The notes: generated from the sequence alone by a model not told the origin. A stretch of 64,000 bases of DNA from an uncultured Desulfuromonas sp. (GCF_963676955.1 NZ_OY781461.1:1064001-1128000); one strand, 5' to 3'; counted from the first letter of the stretch, positions 16,495 through 25,733 are shown. Translations and numbers: made by a program.

Positions 16495-16509
16495 TGGTAC
16501 TTTTTTTGC
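16495..16509 (+). promoter_or_regulatory. Sigma-54-type promoter of the sensor-kinase-regulator operon
   Basis: TGGTAC, five T, then TTGCT gives GG (16496-16497), ten bases, GC (16508-16509). One base differs from consensus in the -24 half. It is about 100 bases before the ATG at 16608. Confidence 0.65.
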
Positions 16510-16607
16510 TGTTGAGTTGTTTGTCCCTCTTCATCGGCTGACCGTTGAGCATGCCAGTGGCGGTGAAAAGCGCCTTTATGCCTTATAACCTGCTGAAAGG
16601 ACTCATT

Positions 16608-18509
16608 ATGTATGCAGCCGTACTCAACAGATTACGCCCGGTTATCATCGGCGCAGTCACCTTAGTCTCTTTGGCAACGCTGGTGTATATCACCTACGCA
16701 TACGGCATCCTTCCCCAGCTTAACCACCTGGAACAGGAGGTGGCTTTTCATCATTGCGAACAGGTTCAGACCCATGTTGCGGTCGAGCTGGACGCTCTCA
16801 GCGCTCTGGTCAAAGATTACACCAGTGCGCAAATGGCCCAGAGCGGTGGACAGGCATGGTCGCTTTATCTCACCGAGGAGATGCTGCACCATCACGGACT
16901 CGATGAGGCGGCCGTCTATGATCATCGGGGAACAGTGCTGTTTGACCGTAGCGCCCACACACACCACATTCACGATATTGAGCTGTGTCGTCAGGCCTTC
17001 AATCTCACCCAGCTCAGCGCCCGCTCTGCGATCAGCGGCCTGCTGCGCAGCGAACAGGGCATCAGCCTCGTTGCGGCCCGTAGCGTCACGGACCAGACAG
17101 ATCACGGCGCCACAGTGGTGTTGTGTCGTCGCCTCACCCCCGACGTAATCGCCGACTGGTCGCGCCGTCTGCACCTCGATATTGAGCTGACCGACCTGGT
17201 GGCAACAACCCGTGGCAAGACACACCGGCTCAACGCCCTCGTCAAACAGGCCCAGCACCCTGTAGCGACGCTGACGGCGGAATCCATCCAGGCCAACACC
17301 CTGTTGTTCGACATCGGCAACGACCCGGTCGCCCAGATCCGGATTAAATTGCCGCGACAGTCCTATCTGTCGGCCAATACCTCGCTTGTTCTGGTTCTGC
17401 TGATCATCAGCCTTTTTCTGACCGCCCTGGCAATGGTTACGGCCCGGTTGTTTGCCCACCGGGCACGAAAACCGTTTTTCGACCTGGTCACTCAAATCCG
17501 TCACCGCCGCCAACACAGCCAATGTACTCCCCTGGGCGAACAGCTCGTCACTGTGGATCTGACCCGTGAAATCAATGGACTGTTTGACGACCTCAGCGAA
17601 TGTCGCCAGAACCAGATTCTTTCAGAAGTCAAAACCGACCTGCTCAAACAGGTGGTGCCCTGCGCGATCTTCACCGTTGACCATCGCCGCGTCATCACCA
17701 GCTGGAATGATCGGGCCGAACAGCTCACCGGTTATTGCGCTGACGAAATGATCGGCAGCTCCTGTTACCGCTTTGCCCTGTCGCCCTGTCATGACCAATG
17801 CGGCCTGTTCAATCAACAGGTACGCAAACCGGTAATGGGTCGAGAATGCACCATCCGCCATAAAAACGGTGCCCTGCTGACGATCAGTAAAAACGCCGAC
17901 CTGCTGCGCGACCCTCAGGGCGAGGTCGTCGGCGGCATTGAGTGTTTCGTCGACATCACCCACCACAAACGCGACGAGCAGGCGTTGCAATGGGAAGTCT
18001 CCCTCAACAGCCGTCTGGCCAGCCTGTCACACGCCATTGTCCAGCAACAGGCCGATCAGCGCGAAATCGCCCGTCAGTTGCTCAGTCACGCCCGTAACCT
18101 GACCGGCAGCCAACATGGCTTTATTGCCGCTCTCGATGCCGGCGGCAGTCAGTCCCTGTGGGACTACACGTCGTTATTTGAAGAGTTTTCAGCCGACAAC
18201 ACCGCCATTATCCCGGCGGCGGCATCGGGCCGCGGCTCACTGCTGCACGCAGTGTACAATCGCAAAACCGGCGTTTATTTCAATGGACTGGAACGTCTCA
18301 ATGTTGCCCATCTGGCCGGCGGTATCGAGAAACCGTTTCATCATTTCATGGCCGTGCCGGTGGACAATGGTGAACGGATTGTCGGCCAGGTGGCGTTGGC
18401 CAATAATGATGAAGGTTATTCAGTCCGCGATCTGCAAGCGATCGAACAGCTGGCCGAACTGTTTGCCGTCTACCTGGCCCAGAAACCGGCCACGGCCGAG
18501 TCCGCCTGA
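16608..18509 (+). CDS. Membrane sensor protein: CHASE4-like, PAS and GAF domains, no output domain
   Basis: 633 residues from the ATG at 16608, preceded by AAAGGA; an earlier in-frame start has no such site. A helix at about residues 10-33 and another near 260-280 (LVLVLLIISLFLTALAMVTA) flank a periplasmic region with the CHASE4-like pattern ELDALSALVKDYTSA and AAVYDHRGTVLFD. A PAS domain follows (VPCAIFTVDHRRVITSWNDRAEQLTGY), then a GAF domain from about 490 to the end. There is no kinase, GGDEF, EAL or HTH. It is the first gene of an operon with a histidine kinase and an NtrC-type regulator and probably feeds a signal to that kinase. Confidence 0.78.
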   Translation: MYAAVLNRLRPVIIGAVTLVSLATLVYITYAYGILPQLNHLEQEVAFHHCEQVQTHVAVELDALSALVKDYTSAQMAQSGGQAWSLYLTEEMLHHHGLDEAAVYDHRGTVLFDRSAHTHHIHDIELCRQAFNLTQLSARSAISGLLRSEQGISLVAARSVTDQTDHGATVVLCRRLTPDVIADWSRRLHLDIELTDLVATTRGKTHRLNALVKQAQHPVATLTAESIQANTLLFDIGNDPVAQIRIKLPRQSYLSANTSLVLVLLIISLFLTALAMVTARLFAHRARKPFFDLVTQIRHRRQHSQCTPLGEQLVTVDLTREINGLFDDLSECRQNQILSEVKTDLLKQVVPCAIFTVDHRRVITSWNDRAEQLTGYCADEMIGSSCYRFALSPCHDQCGLFNQQVRKPVMGRECTIRHKNGALLTISKNADLLRDPQGEVVGGIECFVDITHHKRDEQALQWEVSLNSRLASLSHAIVQQQADQREIARQLLSHARNLTGSQHGFIAALDAGGSQSLWDYTSLFEEFSADNTAIIPAAASGRGSLLHAVYNRKTGVYFNGLERLNVAHLAGGIEKPFHHFMAVPVDNGERIVGQVALANNDEGYSVRDLQAIEQLAELFAVYLAQKPATAESA

Positions 18510-18569
18510 GAATAGGTGTGAGAGGTTTCTCTTGCCTTGCTGTTCAACAGGTTCCATACTGAAGCGGCT

Positions 18570-19832
18570 ATGAATACCTCGCTGCTGATCATCAAAAACG
18601 GCCTGTTACTCTGCCTGTTTGCCTTGCTGCTGGCCTATTTCAAGGGTCCCAGCCTGCTCTACGGCAGCTTGTCGTTTATTCTGATTGCCACCTACCACCT
18701 GGCGACTGACCAGCGCTTCACCGCTGAACAACTGGCGGATTCCGGGCTGATGACCCTCCACCTGGCCATTTATCTGCTGTTGTGCACGTTGTTGATCTGG
18801 GCCACGACCGGCGATGAAGAGAGCCATTACTGGATCATTTACTTCCTGCCCATTGTTGTCGCCGGAACCAACCTGACGCTGCTCCACACCTTGGGCACCT
18901 GTTTGTTTTCATCGCTGTTTTATCTGGTTCTGATCCCCAGCGCCATCTGGGAAAACCCGGTCGAACTGGCGGATGACCTGCCGGAATTCCTTATCTCCTG
19001 CGTCACGTTTTTTATTGTCGGTATTCTTATCCACGGCTTCGCGGAGCAGAACCGCCGTCAACTGATACAGCAAAAACATCTCAATGATCTGCTGCTCGAC
19101 AACCGCAACGCGCTGCAAAGCTCGCTGCTCAAACTGGAAGCGGCCGAAGAAACCTTACGCCGCAAAGATCGCTTGGCTGCCTTGGGGGAGATGGCTGCCG
19201 GGCTGGCTCATGAAATCCGCAACCCACTGGGCATCATTGCCTCCTCAGCCCAGCTGCTGCAGAGTCAGCTTAAAAATGCCGGCACCGGGCAAGAGGATCT
19301 GCTTGATGTCATCCGCGAGGAGAGCACACGCCTCAACGACCTGGTGACAACATTTCTCCGTTTTGGCCGCCCCGGCGAACCCCAGCTCAAGTCACAGCAA
19401 CTCGAGACCCTGATCCAGAAAACCGTCGAACAGCTGCGCCCCATTGCCGAGCAACATCAGGTTGCCCTCAACTTTACATCGGATTACCCGACAACAACGG
19501 TCCTTGTCGATGCGGACATGATTCAACAGCTGCTGCTCAACCTGTTACTCAATGCCATTGAAGCCTGCCCGCAGCAGGGTGAGGTCACGGTTGAAGCCCT
19601 GCGCAAAGAGGATCAGGCGCACATCGACATCACGGACAGTGGTTGCGGTATCTCCCAAGACGTTTTGCCGAATATCTTCAATCCTTTTTTTACCACCAAG
19701 GATAACGGCACCGGTCTGGGACTGGCCACGGCGCACAACATTGCCCAGAGTCACGGTGGCGACATCCATGTCACCAGCCGGCCCGGGCGCGGCAGCCGCT
19801 TTCGTGTCACCCTGCCCCTGGAGACCCCTTAG
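18570..19832 (+). CDS. Membrane histidine kinase, NtrB/AtoS-type
   Basis: 420 residues from the ATG at 18570; the ribosome binding site is poor. Residues 1-158 hold about six hydrophobic helices with short loops and no large periplasmic domain. HisKA follows with His214 in GLAHEIRNPLG, then HATPase_c with the N box LLNLLLNAIEACP, DSGCGIS, and FTTKDNGTGLGL. The stop codon abuts the start of the response regulator, so the two are translationally coupled. Lacking an extracytoplasmic sensor, it may depend on the preceding CHASE4-like/PAS/GAF protein. Confidence 0.9.
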   Translation: MNTSLLIIKNGLLLCLFALLLAYFKGPSLLYGSLSFILIATYHLATDQRFTAEQLADSGLMTLHLAIYLLLCTLLIWATTGDEESHYWIIYFLPIVVAGTNLTLLHTLGTCLFSSLFYLVLIPSAIWENPVELADDLPEFLISCVTFFIVGILIHGFAEQNRRQLIQQKHLNDLLLDNRNALQSSLLKLEAAEETLRRKDRLAALGEMAAGLAHEIRNPLGIIASSAQLLQSQLKNAGTGQEDLLDVIREESTRLNDLVTTFLRFGRPGEPQLKSQQLETLIQKTVEQLRPIAEQHQVALNFTSDYPTTTVLVDADMIQQLLLNLLLNAIEACPQQGEVTVEALRKEDQAHIDITDSGCGISQDVLPNIFNPFFTTKDNGTGLGLATAHNIAQSHGGDIHVTSRPGRGSRFRVTLPLETP

Positions 19833-21200
19833 ATGGCACATATCCTCATCGTCGACGACGAAAAAAACTATCGCATCGTTCTCGGCCAATTACTCGAAGG
19901 GGCCGGCCATCATGTGACCAGTGCCGACAATCCGTATGCGGCACTCGACATTCTGGCCCGGGAACAGGTGGACCTGATTGTTTCGGATCTGAAAATGCCG
20001 CGCATGAGCGGTCTCGATCTTCTGCGCCATGTGAATGAAGAGATCGGTCCCTTGCCGTTTATCATGTTAACGGCCTTTGCCACGGTAGAGACGGCCTTGG
20101 AGGCCATGAAGATTGGCGCCTTTGACTATCTGCTCAAGCCGTTTGACAACGAGGAGATTCTGCTCACCGTCGACAAAGCGCTGGACTATTCCAAACTGCA
20201 GAACGAAAACTGGTTGCTGCGCCGCGAGCTGGAGCAAAATCGCGACCGCACCCTGGTGGGTAACAGTCCGGCCATGGAAACCCTGCGCAACCAGATTTCT
20301 CAGGTGGCCCCGGCCAAAACCTCCATTCTCATCACCGGTGAAAGCGGCACCGGCAAGGAACTGGTGGCCCAGGCTCTGCACCGGCTCAGCCCACGCAGCG
20401 ACAAGGCTCTGGTATCCATCAACTGTGCCGCGTTTGCTGAAAATCTCCTCGAAAGCGAGTTGTTCGGCCATGAACGCGGTGCGTTTACCGGGGCCATGGA
20501 ACGCAAACGCGGTCTGATGGAGGTCTCCGACGGCGGTACCCTGTTTCTGGATGAAATCGGCGAATTTCCCCTTAACCTGCAGCCCAAACTCTTACGTGTT
20601 TTGCAGGAAAAAACCTTCCGTCGGGTCGGCGGTACCGCCGAGATCAACAGCGATGTTCGCATCATTGCCGCGACCCATCGCAATCTGCAACAGATGATTG
20701 AGGAGGGGACGTTCCGCGAAGACCTTTATTACCGGCTCAATGTTGTGTCACTGCATCTGCCCGCTCTGCGTGAACGGCGTGAGGACATTGCGCTATTGTG
20801 TCAACTGTTTCTACAACGTCTGGCCCAGGAGATGGGCCGCCCGCTGCCGCAACTGTCGAAAGAGGCACAACAGGCCCTTTACCACTACGATTGGCCGGGT
20901 AATGTTCGAGAACTGCAAAACATCCTCGAACGCGGTCTGCTGTTCTGTGACGGGGAGACGCTGCAGCAACAACACCTGCCACAACAATTCCATGGCAATG
21001 ACACGGCCAATAACGTCGTCGAAACGACGTCATCCATGCCGCTGCAACAACCTCTTCCCGACACTCTGGAAGCCATCGAACGGCAACTGATTCAATCCGC
21101 TCTTATCGAGGCGCGCGGCATCCAGGCTCAGGCCGCCGAATTGCTCGGCATCAGTCGCAGCAACCTGCAATATAAACTGAAGAAACACCATCTGCTCTAG
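19833..21200 (+). CDS. NtrC-family sigma-54 activator response regulator
   Basis: 455 residues. The receiver has Asp8/Asp9 and phospho-Asp52 (SDLKMP). The AAA+ domain has Walker A GESGTGKE, the sigma-54-contacting GAFTGA loop, the acidic Walker B region (GGTLFLDEIGEF) and the arginine-finger region. A Fis-type HTH ends the protein (AAELLGISRSNLQYKLKKH). It follows its cognate kinase directly. Sigma-54 promoters before its own operon and before the envelope operon that follows (21456) are the obvious targets, inferred from proximity. Confidence 0.93.
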   Translation: MAHILIVDDEKNYRIVLGQLLEGAGHHVTSADNPYAALDILAREQVDLIVSDLKMPRMSGLDLLRHVNEEIGPLPFIMLTAFATVETALEAMKIGAFDYLLKPFDNEEILLTVDKALDYSKLQNENWLLRRELEQNRDRTLVGNSPAMETLRNQISQVAPAKTSILITGESGTGKELVAQALHRLSPRSDKALVSINCAAFAENLLESELFGHERGAFTGAMERKRGLMEVSDGGTLFLDEIGEFPLNLQPKLLRVLQEKTFRRVGGTAEINSDVRIIAATHRNLQQMIEEGTFREDLYYRLNVVSLHLPALRERREDIALLCQLFLQRLAQEMGRPLPQLSKEAQQALYHYDWPGNVRELQNILERGLLFCDGETLQQQHLPQQFHGNDTANNVVETTSSMPLQQPLPDTLEAIERQLIQSALIEARGIQAQAAELLGISRSNLQYKLKKHHLL

Positions 21201-21215
21201 GGGGCGTTCCCAATC

Positions 21216-21230
21216 AGTGCTCATGGCACT
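21216..21230 (+). terminator. Weak terminator after the regulator gene
   Basis: AGTGC-tcatg-GCACT is a 5-bp stem followed by CTTTTGGGTCTTTT. It lies 16 bases past the stop codon. Confidence 0.4.
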
Positions 21231-21375
21231 CTTTTGGGTCTTTTCCGCGTCAGCAGCGTTGCCATAGAATGACTAGCTGATACGAAAATCCCTCAAAACA
21301 GTCCTCATTCTTCTCATTGAGAACGCCGCCTACCCCGCCGCGGCGTATAAAATTTTTAATCGCCCAGACAGAATC

Positions 21376-21410
21376 GGGGGAGGTTTGTACAAAAATTTAT
21401 ACACTCCCCC
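21376..21410. promoter_or_regulatory. Palindromic site upstream of the envelope operon promoter
   Basis: GGGGGAG (21376-21382) and CTCCCCC (21404-21410) flank an AT-rich core with a near-symmetrical TGTAC...TATACA. It lies 46-80 bases before the -24 element, a plausible activator site. The surrounding 21,240-21,455 holds no gene. Confidence 0.45.
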
Positions 21411-21455
21411 CTGTGAAACTTTCTGTTTTCCTTGAAATACAGTCAGTTACACAGC

Positions 21456-21470
21456 TGGCAAACTTTTTGC
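21456..21470 (+). promoter_or_regulatory. Sigma-54 promoter of the methyltransferase-PAP2-transferase operon
   Basis: TGGCA, then AACTT, then TTTGC gives GG (21457-21458), ten bases, GC (21469-21470). It lies about 60 bases before the methyltransferase ATG and 256 bases after the NtrC-type regulator gene. Confidence 0.7.
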
Positions 21471-21529
21471 GTTAAGCAAAGAGATCTCTTCTTTTTCACG
21501 ACGGAATCTCTTGCAAAAGGATTGTCTCT

Positions 21530-22216
21530 ATGTCAAACGCATCTTCCATGAGTACCGCCGCAGCCAATCCGGCGCAGGATCATCGCCAACGGATCAAGCA
21601 CAGCCTGGATAAAGCCGAAAAATACTCGGCCCGCAAACACCGCAAACATGCCGCTGAGATGGCCCTGATTTCACGCGCCCTCGACCAGCTTTCCCGCAAA
21701 CCACACAGCTGGCTTGATGCGCCGTGCGGTGTCGGTCGGGCAACCATCCTGCTGGCCAACCGCGGCTTTGACGTCACCGGCGCGGATCTGGGCGAGGGCG
21801 CCCTGCAACTGGCCCAACAGGCTGTCGATCGTCACGGTCTCGACGCACGCATCGAAAAAGCCGACCTGGTTGAACTGTCTTATACAGACCGGCAATTTGA
21901 CGGCGTGCTGTGTTTTCGCCTGATCCACCATTTGCCGACCCCCGGCCATCGGCGTGAAATCATCAACGAACTGTGTCGCGTCTCAAAGGAAACCGTCCTG
22001 ATCTCCTATCTCAGTCCCTGGTCACCGACCAGCGCCAAACGCGCGTTGCGCTATCGGCTGACCGGACGCAAATCCGTGCAGAACGTCACGTCGTTGTCCG
22101 AACTTGAACAGCACTTTTCCGCCAATGGGTTCACGCTGCACAAAGATCTGGCGCAGACGCCGCTGCTTCATTCATTGCATCTGGCCATTTTTACTCGTCA
22201 GCACGACGCACGCTGA
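21530..22216 (+). CDS. SAM-dependent class I methyltransferase
   Basis: 228 residues. The SAM-binding motif I is LDAPCGVGRAT near residue 64, followed by the acidic end of strand 2 (VTGADLG), motif II-like KADLVEL and the FDGVLCFRLIHHLP segment typical of UbiE/methyltransf_11 folds. The N-terminal 45 residues are charged and extended. The substrate is unknown. As first gene of an operon with a PAP2 phosphatase and an LtaS/OpgB-like transferase, it may modify a lipid or cell-surface precursor; that is inference from context. Confidence 0.78.
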   Translation: MSNASSMSTAAANPAQDHRQRIKHSLDKAEKYSARKHRKHAAEMALISRALDQLSRKPHSWLDAPCGVGRATILLANRGFDVTGADLGEGALQLAQQAVDRHGLDARIEKADLVELSYTDRQFDGVLCFRLIHHLPTPGHRREIINELCRVSKETVLISYLSPWSPTSAKRALRYRLTGRKSVQNVTSLSELEQHFSANGFTLHKDLAQTPLLHSLHLAIFTRQHDAR

Positions 22217-22240
22217 ACCTTTTTTTTGATCCGAAGTCTC

Positions 22241-22966
22241 ATGATACGACAATTTTACCTTCGCCAGCTGACCGTTCCCCTTGTGGTGCTATCCGGACTT
22301 TTTTATCTATTTGACGCCTGCGACTGGGATCTGCTGTGCAGCGATATGTTTTACATCCCAGAACAGGGCGGCTGGATATACAAACACAGCTGGTGGGCGA
22401 ATGAACTGCTTCACGATGGGGGCCGCAACCTGATTGTGGTCATTGCCGCGACCTGTCTGCTGCTTTTTGCTCTATCGTTCAGCCGGCAGGACGAATGGCG
22501 CCGCTTTCGCCGTACCTCCGGTTATCTACTGCTGTGCATTGCCCTGGGCACCGGGCTGACCGCGATCGGCAAAAAAGTCACCCATCGTCATTGCCCCAAG
22601 GAATATCAACGCTACGGCGGTTCCTTTGCCTACAGGCCGATTCTCGCCATGGCGGATCAGGACAGCACGGCGTCTCCGTCCCGCTCACAAGGCCGCTGTT
22701 TCCCTGCCGGCCATGCCTCCGGTGCATTTTCACTGATCGGTCTCTATTTCGTTTCCGGGCACCATAAACGTGCCAGAGCATTGACCGGGCTGGCTTTCAG
22801 CCTGATCCTTGGCGCTCTCTTCACATTTGGCCAACTTGTTCGCGGTGCCCATTTTATCTCTCACAGCATTGCCACGTTGATGGTGTGCTGGACCATTGCG
22901 GTGCTGTTCGCGCCTCTGGTGTTAGAACATCACGAATCAGAGGCACAACAATCGGAGGTTGTATGA
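22241..22966 (+). CDS. PAP2-family membrane phosphatase
   Basis: 241 residues from the ATG at 22241. About five to six membrane helices. The three PAP2 motifs are recognisable: KKVTHRHCP near residue 115, PAGHASG near 163 (Ser-His dyad region) and RGAHFISHSIATLMV near 211 with the catalytic His. Relatives dephosphorylate undecaprenyl pyrophosphate, phosphatidylglycerol phosphate or lipid A. It overlaps the next gene by four bases (ATGA), so it is co-translated with the LtaS/OpgB-like transferase. Confidence 0.82.
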   Translation: MIRQFYLRQLTVPLVVLSGLFYLFDACDWDLLCSDMFYIPEQGGWIYKHSWWANELLHDGGRNLIVVIAATCLLLFALSFSRQDEWRRFRRTSGYLLLCIALGTGLTAIGKKVTHRHCPKEYQRYGGSFAYRPILAMADQDSTASPSRSQGRCFPAGHASGAFSLIGLYFVSGHHKRARALTGLAFSLILGALFTFGQLVRGAHFISHSIATLMVCWTIAVLFAPLVLEHHESEAQQSEVV

Positions 22967-25104
22967 ACCGCTGTCTGAAACTTAAAGTGCGCGGCAAACG
23001 TCTGACCCGCCAGTTCATCTCCCACGAGAGCCGCTTCATTCTCAAATGGTATCTGGTTCTTCTGGGGGTGTTTGCGCTACAGCGTGCGGCACTGCTCACC
23101 TATAACCTTCCGCTGACACAAGGACTCGATCCGGCAACATTGCTCTCCAGCTTTGTTGTCGGCCTGCGCTTTGATCTGGCCACAGCCACCTATCTGCTGG
23201 CCCCCCTGTTTTTACTGTTGGCCGCCTGCTATCGCAGCAGACGCATTCTCGGCCGGCTCATGCCGCTGCTGCTGGCGATTCTGGTCATCGGTGGTATTGC
23301 CGAACTGGATTTCTACCGCGAATTTGAGAGCCGCTTCAACAGCCTGGTCTTTGAATATCTCAGCCACCCCCTCACTGTGGGCGGCATGGTGTGGGATGGT
23401 TATCCGGTGGTCCGTCATCTGTTGCTGGCCGCTGTGGTGCTCGCTGTCTTATGGCCGATTCATCGGCGTATTCTCCGCACCCTGCTACAGACCCCACCGC
23501 CACCATTGGCGGTACGTGATCGCTTGGGCCGCACCATGGGCAATACGCTGTTCATCGTATTGATGGTCTTTGCCATGCGCGGCGGTTTCCAACACGAACC
23601 GTTACGCTGGGGCGACGCCTTTTTCTCCGAACACCCTTTTGCCAACCATCTGGCCCTCAATGGCCTGTTTACATTAGGCCGCACAGGGTGGGACAAAATC
23701 TACAGTAAACAGCAATCCTGGACGACGGCCCAGAAAGATCAAGACGCCCTGGCAACAACCCGACAATTGGTGTTGACCCATCACGACAGCCTCCAACAGG
23801 CGGAAGAATTCCCCCTGCTGCGCCAGTCGCAAAGCGTGCCGGTACTGCATCGACGCACTCAGCAACCGCCGAATGTCGTGGTGATCCTGATGGAAAGCTT
23901 TGCCGGACGCATGGTCGGCGCGCTCGGCCAACAAGCCCCCATTACCCCGGACTTCGACCAACTGGCCAAGCAGGGTGTCCTGTTCACGCGGGCTTTTTCC
24001 AACGGCACCCACACGCATCAAGGGGTTTATGCCAGCATGACCTCGTGGCCTAATCTGCCCGGTTACGAGTACCTGATGAAGATGATGGAAGCCAATCAGG
24101 AGATGTCGTGCCTGCCCGAACTGCTCAAGCGCCGCGGCTACCAGACCCTGTTTCTCTACAATGGAGAATTTTCCTGGGACAACAAGGAGGGATTTTTCCG
24201 TCAACATGGTATGGAGGACTTCATCGGTTTGGGTGACTATGTCAACCCGTATTTTGTCGATCCGGTGTGGGGTGTTTCCGATATTGATGTGTTCCGCCGA
24301 GCCAATGAGGAATTTCGTCAGCGGGCCGAGAAGGGCCCATTTTGCGCCACGATCCTGACACTGTCCAACCATGCACCATTCAACCTGCCGAATCCATTAC
24401 CGTTTGCAGCAGTTGATGCTCCGCCCGGAATGGAAGGGCGCTACAACGCCATGCGTTTTGCCGACTGGAGCCTGGGGGAATTCTTTCGACTGGCCCGTCA
24501 GGAGGATTATTTCGACAACACCCTGTTTGTCATCACCGGTGATCACGGATTCGCCAGTGCTCCCATGGTCACCAGCATGAACCTGTCGCGCTTTCATGTG
24601 CCTCTGCTGTTTTACGCTCCGGCCATGCTGGCTCCACAGACCAGGGAGACCGTCGCCAGTCAGGTGGATATCGTCCCCAGTATTCTCGGACTGCTTTATA
24701 CGAACCCTGTTCACCAGAGTTGGGGTCGCAATCTTTTCAGCTTGCCCAAGGAGGATGCCGGATTTGCCGTTATCAAGCCTTCGGGCGGGGAGGAGCGTGT
24801 CGCCCTGATTGAGGACGACTATCTGCTGCAGATCGCCCCTAAAGAAAAGCCACGCCTCTACCGCTATCAGCTCGGCAGTGATCCTTCTTCGACCAGGGAC
24901 CTGGCCACGGAACAGCCCGACAGGGTGAAAGAGATGCGCCATCAAGCTCAGGCGTATGTGCAGACCGCGATTCTGTCCCTGCGCCACCGGGTCGTAGGCG
25001 TCCCGGAACAAAGCACGTCATCAACTGTGGTTGAACACCCCCCCACGGCTTTGTCGGCGGCGCAGATCGCGCACCACGACAAGGCCGTTGGAAACAGCCT
25101 GTAG
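22963..25104 (+). CDS. LtaS/OpgB-type sulfatase-fold membrane transferase
   Basis: 713 residues from the ATG at 22963 (GGAGG six bases upstream). Roughly five N-terminal helices span residues 20-210. The extracytoplasmic catalytic domain starts at VVVILMESFAG near 305 (metal-binding Glu), with the probable nucleophile Thr in SNGTHTHQGVYASM, then ATILTLSNHAPFNLP and the metal site VITGDHGFA. This is the alkaline-phosphatase superfamily arrangement of enzymes that transfer phosphoglycerol or phosphoethanolamine to periplasmic glucans, lipid A or lipoteichoic acid. A Gram-negative host suggests envelope glycan or lipid decoration. The donor is not determinable. Confidence 0.85.
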   Translation: MNRCLKLKVRGKRLTRQFISHESRFILKWYLVLLGVFALQRAALLTYNLPLTQGLDPATLLSSFVVGLRFDLATATYLLAPLFLLLAACYRSRRILGRLMPLLLAILVIGGIAELDFYREFESRFNSLVFEYLSHPLTVGGMVWDGYPVVRHLLLAAVVLAVLWPIHRRILRTLLQTPPPPLAVRDRLGRTMGNTLFIVLMVFAMRGGFQHEPLRWGDAFFSEHPFANHLALNGLFTLGRTGWDKIYSKQQSWTTAQKDQDALATTRQLVLTHHDSLQQAEEFPLLRQSQSVPVLHRRTQQPPNVVVILMESFAGRMVGALGQQAPITPDFDQLAKQGVLFTRAFSNGTHTHQGVYASMTSWPNLPGYEYLMKMMEANQEMSCLPELLKRRGYQTLFLYNGEFSWDNKEGFFRQHGMEDFIGLGDYVNPYFVDPVWGVSDIDVFRRANEEFRQRAEKGPFCATILTLSNHAPFNLPNPLPFAAVDAPPGMEGRYNAMRFADWSLGEFFRLARQEDYFDNTLFVITGDHGFASAPMVTSMNLSRFHVPLLFYAPAMLAPQTRETVASQVDIVPSILGLLYTNPVHQSWGRNLFSLPKEDAGFAVIKPSGGEERVALIEDDYLLQIAPKEKPRLYRYQLGSDPSSTRDLATEQPDRVKEMRHQAQAYVQTAILSLRHRVVGVPEQSTSSTVVEHPPTALSAAQIAHHDKAVGNSL

Positions 25105-25145
25105 GTCCATCCACCGGCCACATTTTCCCTCTCGCTATCCATTTC

Positions 25146-25183
25146 GTGGAGATGGTCTGAACATCTTGCCAGACCATCTCCAC
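25146..25183. terminator. Perfect 14-bp hairpin after the transferase gene
   Basis: GTGGAGATGGTCTG (25146-25159) pairs with its exact complement at 25170-25183 around a 10-base loop, 42 bases after the stop. There is no T run, so it may be a factor-assisted terminator or mRNA 3' structure. Confidence 0.5.
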
Positions 25184-25210
25184 TCGCCCTGACAACCACG
25201 ACATCTTTGT

Positions 25211-25228
25211 CGAAACCAACGGGTTTCG
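25211..25228. promoter_or_regulatory. Inverted repeat, likely activator site for the promoter at 25310
   Basis: CGAAACC-aacg-GGTTTCG is a perfect repeat, flanked on both sides by GTCGA motifs, 80-100 bases before the -24 element. GTCGA repeats also occur before the beta-barrel operon at 31339-31378, hinting at a shared regulator. Confidence 0.45.
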
Positions 25229-25309
25229 TCGAACATTCTCTCTTTTATCCCAACGCAGCAATAAATTTAATACATTGAAATAAAAGACCTTTTACGTTTT
25301 TTTACATTC

Positions 25310-25324
25310 TGGCACAGCGGTTGC
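25310..25324 (+). promoter_or_regulatory. Consensus sigma-54 promoter of the secreted DxDGDG protein
   Basis: TGGCAC, AGCGG, TTGCT is an exact match to the -24/-12 consensus with GG-N10-GC spacing. It lies 55 bases before the ATG at 25380. Confidence 0.85.
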
Positions 25325-25379
25325 TCTTATGTGACGGTACAGCGCTGAACCTCAACCCCTAACGTGAAAGGACATCGCA

Positions 25380-25727
25380 ATGACTGTGATGAATTCTGTA
25401 AAAATCGTTTCCGCTGCCGCACTGATGATGGCAATCACTTCTCTGCCCTATACCGCGGATGCCAGTTCCCGTTTCCGTGGTGAAAATGCCGGCACCGGCC
25501 TGTACCTGGTGGATACCGATGGTGACGGCATTGGCGATACCCGCCCCGAGCCCGGTACCGGGATGGGTGCCAACGCCACCAATTTTGTCGATGCCGATGG
25601 TGATGGTGTGTGCGACACCTATGCAGCAGGTGGTCAGCAACTGCTCGACGGCTCGGGTGTTCCTGAAGATGCTCTGCAGCTTCAAACCCTGGAGCGGATC
25701 CGCCTGCGGACCCAATCCGGCCGTTAA
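25380..25727 (+). CDS. Secreted small protein with two DxDGDG calcium-loop motifs
   Basis: 115 residues from the ATG at 25380 with AAAGGA nearby. A signal peptide is clear (VKIVSAAALMMAITSLPYTADA). The mature part carries DTDGDGIGD and DADGDGVCD, EF-hand/dockerin-like Ca2+ loops, separated by a Gly/Pro/Asn-rich linker (PEPGTGMGANATNF). There is one cysteine in the second loop. Expression from a consensus sigma-54 promoter and a strong terminator immediately after the stop imply a regulated, abundant exported product. I do not know its role; calcium binding at the surface or periplasm is inferred from the motif. Confidence 0.75.
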   Translation: MTVMNSVKIVSAAALMMAITSLPYTADASSRFRGENAGTGLYLVDTDGDGIGDTRPEPGTGMGANATNFVDADGDGVCDTYAAGGQQLLDGSGVPEDALQLQTLERIRLRTQSGR

Positions 25728-25733
25728 TCGCAC

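Noticed and set aside
16322-16588. Plus-strand frame of 88 codons before the sensor gene
   Set aside because: It spans the sigma-54 promoter and the palindrome, has no ribosome binding site and looks like no protein.
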